Assembly: GCF_050948175.1 (NCBI RefSeq)
Contig: NW_027490092.1
Span: 3,596,001-3,660,000 of the forward strand
Origin: Xylocopa sonorina
Taxonomy: Eukaryota > Arthropoda > Insecta > Hymenoptera > Apidae
DNA: 64,000 bases
Direction of reading: 5' to 3'
Program-made: the position numbers and the translations under genes
Notes under the pieces: model-generated
Told to the model about the DNA's origin: nothing
Databases searched by the model: none
What the model saw: only the letters and a program-made list of their open reading frames with translations
Part shown: positions 62,361-64,000 of the stretch, piece by piece
Layout of the letters: each line of letters starts with the position of its first letter
How positions within the stretch are numbered: the stretch's first letter is position 1

Positions 62361-64000
62361 ATTCTTAAAACGCGATATCGCATCTCATTTCTATGTTTCA
62401 TGGTAAGATATAACATGATTGGCGAAGCGTTATGCATTCCTCGTCTACACTTCAAATGAATGAAAATGCGACACTTCTTAGCAAGGAAATAGCGTTTGCA
62501 GATGTCTACGTATCGTAGCAATAGAGTTCTAATGCTTCTTAAAACGCGATATCGAATCTCATTTCTATGTTTCATGGTAAGATATAACATGATTTGCGAA
62601 GTGTTATGTATTCCTCGTCTACACTTCATATGAATGTAAATGTGACTCTTCCTTGCAAGGAAAGAGCGTTTGCAGCTGTCTACGTATCGTAGCAATAGAG
62701 TTCTTATGATTCTTAAAACGCGATATCGCATCTCATTTCTATGTTTCATCGTAAGATATAATATGATTTGCAAAGTGTTATGTATTCCTCGTCTACACTT
62801 CAAATGAATGTAAATGCGACACTTCCTTGCAAGGAAATAGCGTTTGCAGATGTCTAGGTATCGTAGCAATAGAGTTCTAATGCTTCCTAAAACGCGATAT
62901 CGCATCTCATTTGTATGTTTCATGGTAAGATATAATATTATTTGCGAAGTGTTATGTATTCCTCGTCTACACTTCATATGAATGTTAATGCGACACTTCC
63001 TTGCAAGGAAAGAGCGTTTGCAGATGTCTAGGTATCGTAGCAATAGAGTTCATATGATTCTTAAAACGCGATATCGCATCTCATTTCTATGTTTCATGGT
63101 AAGATATAACATGATTTGCGAAGTGTTATGTATTCCTCGTCTACACTTCAAATGAATGAAAATGCGACACTTCCTAGCAAGGAAATAGCGTTTGCAGATG
63201 TCTACGTATCGTAGCAATAGAGTTCTTATGATTCTTAAAACTTGATATCGCATCTCATTTCTATATTTCATGGTAAGATATAATATGATTTGCGAAGTGA
63301 TATGTATTCCTCGTCTACACTTCAAATGAATGTAAATGCGACACTTCCTTGCAAGGAAATAGTGTTTGCAGATGTCTAGGTATCGTAGCAATAGAGTTCA
63401 AATGCTTCTTAAAACGAGATATTGCATCTCATTTCTATGTTTCATGATAAGATATAATATTCATTGCGAAGTGTTATGCATTCCTCGTCTGCGATTCAAA
63501 TGAAGGTAAATGCGACACTTCCTTGCAAGGAAATAGCGATTGCAGATGTCTACGTATCGTAGTAATAGAGTACATATGATTCTTAGAACGGGATATTGCA
63601 TCTCATTCCTATGTTTCATGATATGATATAATATTCATTGCGAAGTGTTATGCATTCCTCATCTACGATTCAAATGAATGTAAATGCGACACTTCCTTGC
63701 AAGGAAATAGCGTTTGCAGATGTTTACGTATCGTAGCAATAGAGTTCTTATGATTCTTAAAACTTGATATCGCATCTCATTTCTAAGTTTCATGGTAAGA
63801 TATAATATGATTTGCGAAGTGTTATGTATTCCTCGTCTACACTTCAAATGAATGTAAATGCGACACTTCCTTGCTAGGAAATAGTGTCCGGAGATGTCTA
63901 GGTATCGTAGCGATAGAGTTCTAATGCTTCATAAAACGCGATATCGCATCTCATATCTATGTTTCATGATAAGATATAATATTCATTGCGAAGTGTAATG

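Larger units (their letters stand above)
1..64000. repeat. 174-bp tandem satellite array filling the window
   Basis: Every line of the sequence belongs to one head-to-tail repeat in a single orientation. Landmarks such as ATGTTTCATG, CTTCAAATGAATG and TAGCGTTTGCAGATGTCT recur every 174 bp from end to end. Counting landmark intervals from 101 to 63,959 gives about 365 full monomers and six truncated ones. Monomers differ from each other mainly by substitutions. No unique sequence, transposon or gene interrupts the array. Satellites with monomers near 170 to 180 bp are common at eukaryotic centromeres (human alpha satellite 171 bp, Arabidopsis 178 bp), so a centromeric or pericentromeric origin is a reasonable inference. 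It could equally be a subtelomeric or heterochromatic block. I do not recognise the family. Confidence 0.99.
57000..64000. repeat. Domain 6: irregular monomers with local duplications
   Basis: About 40 monomers. The region from about 59,200 to 60,600 resembles 55,650 to 56,980 (offset 3,570 bp, the remainder coming from the 90-bp truncated monomer). Elsewhere shorter repeats dominate. A monomer type with ATATTTATGTTTCATG and CTCGTCTATGATTCAAATG recurs at about 58,210, 58,560, 61,520 and 62,040. Type D monomers lie at 60,479 and 61,349. I see no gene or unique sequence to the right edge, where the array continues out of the window. Confidence 0.8.

Noticed and set aside
236..63847. Dozens of minus-strand open reading frames of 61 to 329 codons as protein genes
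   Set aside because: All are the same satellite register read through successive monomers. They start and stop wherever variants create ATG or TGA, have no unique N- or C-terminal sequence, are broken by 52-bp, 90-bp and 1 to 2-bp length changes, and differ mostly by amino-acid-changing substitutions (for example D to G, K to M, R to G, T to N).
1..64000. CRISPR array
   Set aside because: The repeats are regular, but the whole 174 bp is repeated. There are no unique spacers, no leader and no cas genes.
1..64000. TATA-box or bacterial -10-like promoters (GATATAATATGA in each monomer)
   Set aside because: The motif is part of the AT-rich segment of nearly every monomer and is not linked to any gene. 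Its presence says nothing about transcription here.
1..64000. Alpha satellite, Arabidopsis 178-bp satellite or another named centromere repeat
   Set aside because: The length is in the same class, but I see no sequence resemblance to those consensus sequences. A database search would be needed to assign a family.
1..64000. tRNA, rRNA, telomere repeats or transposon insertions
   Set aside because: Landmark spacing is unbroken from end to end, so no non-satellite insertion of any length is present. No telomeric short repeat was seen.

Overview
The whole 64 kb window is one uninterrupted, head-to-tail satellite DNA array. The repeat unit is a 174-bp, AT-rich monomer (about 36% G+C by hand count on a consensus-like monomer). 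I walked the landmark ATGTTTCATG from position 101 to 63,959. The spacing closes exactly on about 365 full-length monomers plus six truncated ones (five of 52 bp, one of 90 bp). I found only five small length changes: -1 near 12,100, -2 near 12,490, +1 near 19,445, +1 near 23,272 and -1 near 50,445. I see no protein-coding gene, RNA gene, transposon, CRISPR array or unique sequence anywhere.

This is eukaryotic chromosomal satellite, of the size class often found at centromeres or pericentromeres (monomers of roughly one nucleosome repeat). I do not recognise the family and cannot name the species. CpG is not depleted: about 9 per monomer against about 5.7 expected from base content. That argues weakly for a genome with little cytosine methylation here (for example many invertebrates), or for very recent homogenisation.

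The array is built of higher-order repeats (HORs), and the type changes along the window. (1) 1 to about 11,075: units of 3,062, 2,488 and 3,184 bp plus a partial fourth, all tagged by an identical 52-bp truncated monomer. (2) About 11,076 to 17,340: older-looking, irregular monomers with diverged long-range similarity at 8-, 11- and 12-monomer spacings. (3) About 17,340 to 25,531: one large tandem duplication of 22 versus 25 monomers, the copies differing by exactly three monomers. (4) About 26,030 to 50,520: highly homogeneous 18-monomer units (3,132 bp) with 25-mer and 11-mer derivatives made by in-register unequal exchange. (5) About 50,440 to 56,990: a 19-monomer unit (3,306 bp) repeated once, then patchwork. 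(6) About 57,000 to 64,000: irregular monomers with short 3-mer duplications.

Each monomer can carry three perfect dyads: TTCCTTGCAAGGAA, CTACG-TAT-CGTAG and GCGATATCGC. It also has a nearly invariant block just downstream of the first. Long minus-strand open frames recur because 174 is 58 codons and the consensus lacks a stop in that frame. They are broken by stops and frameshifts every few monomers, have no unique ends, and vary mostly at amino-acid-changing positions, so I do not annotate them as genes.
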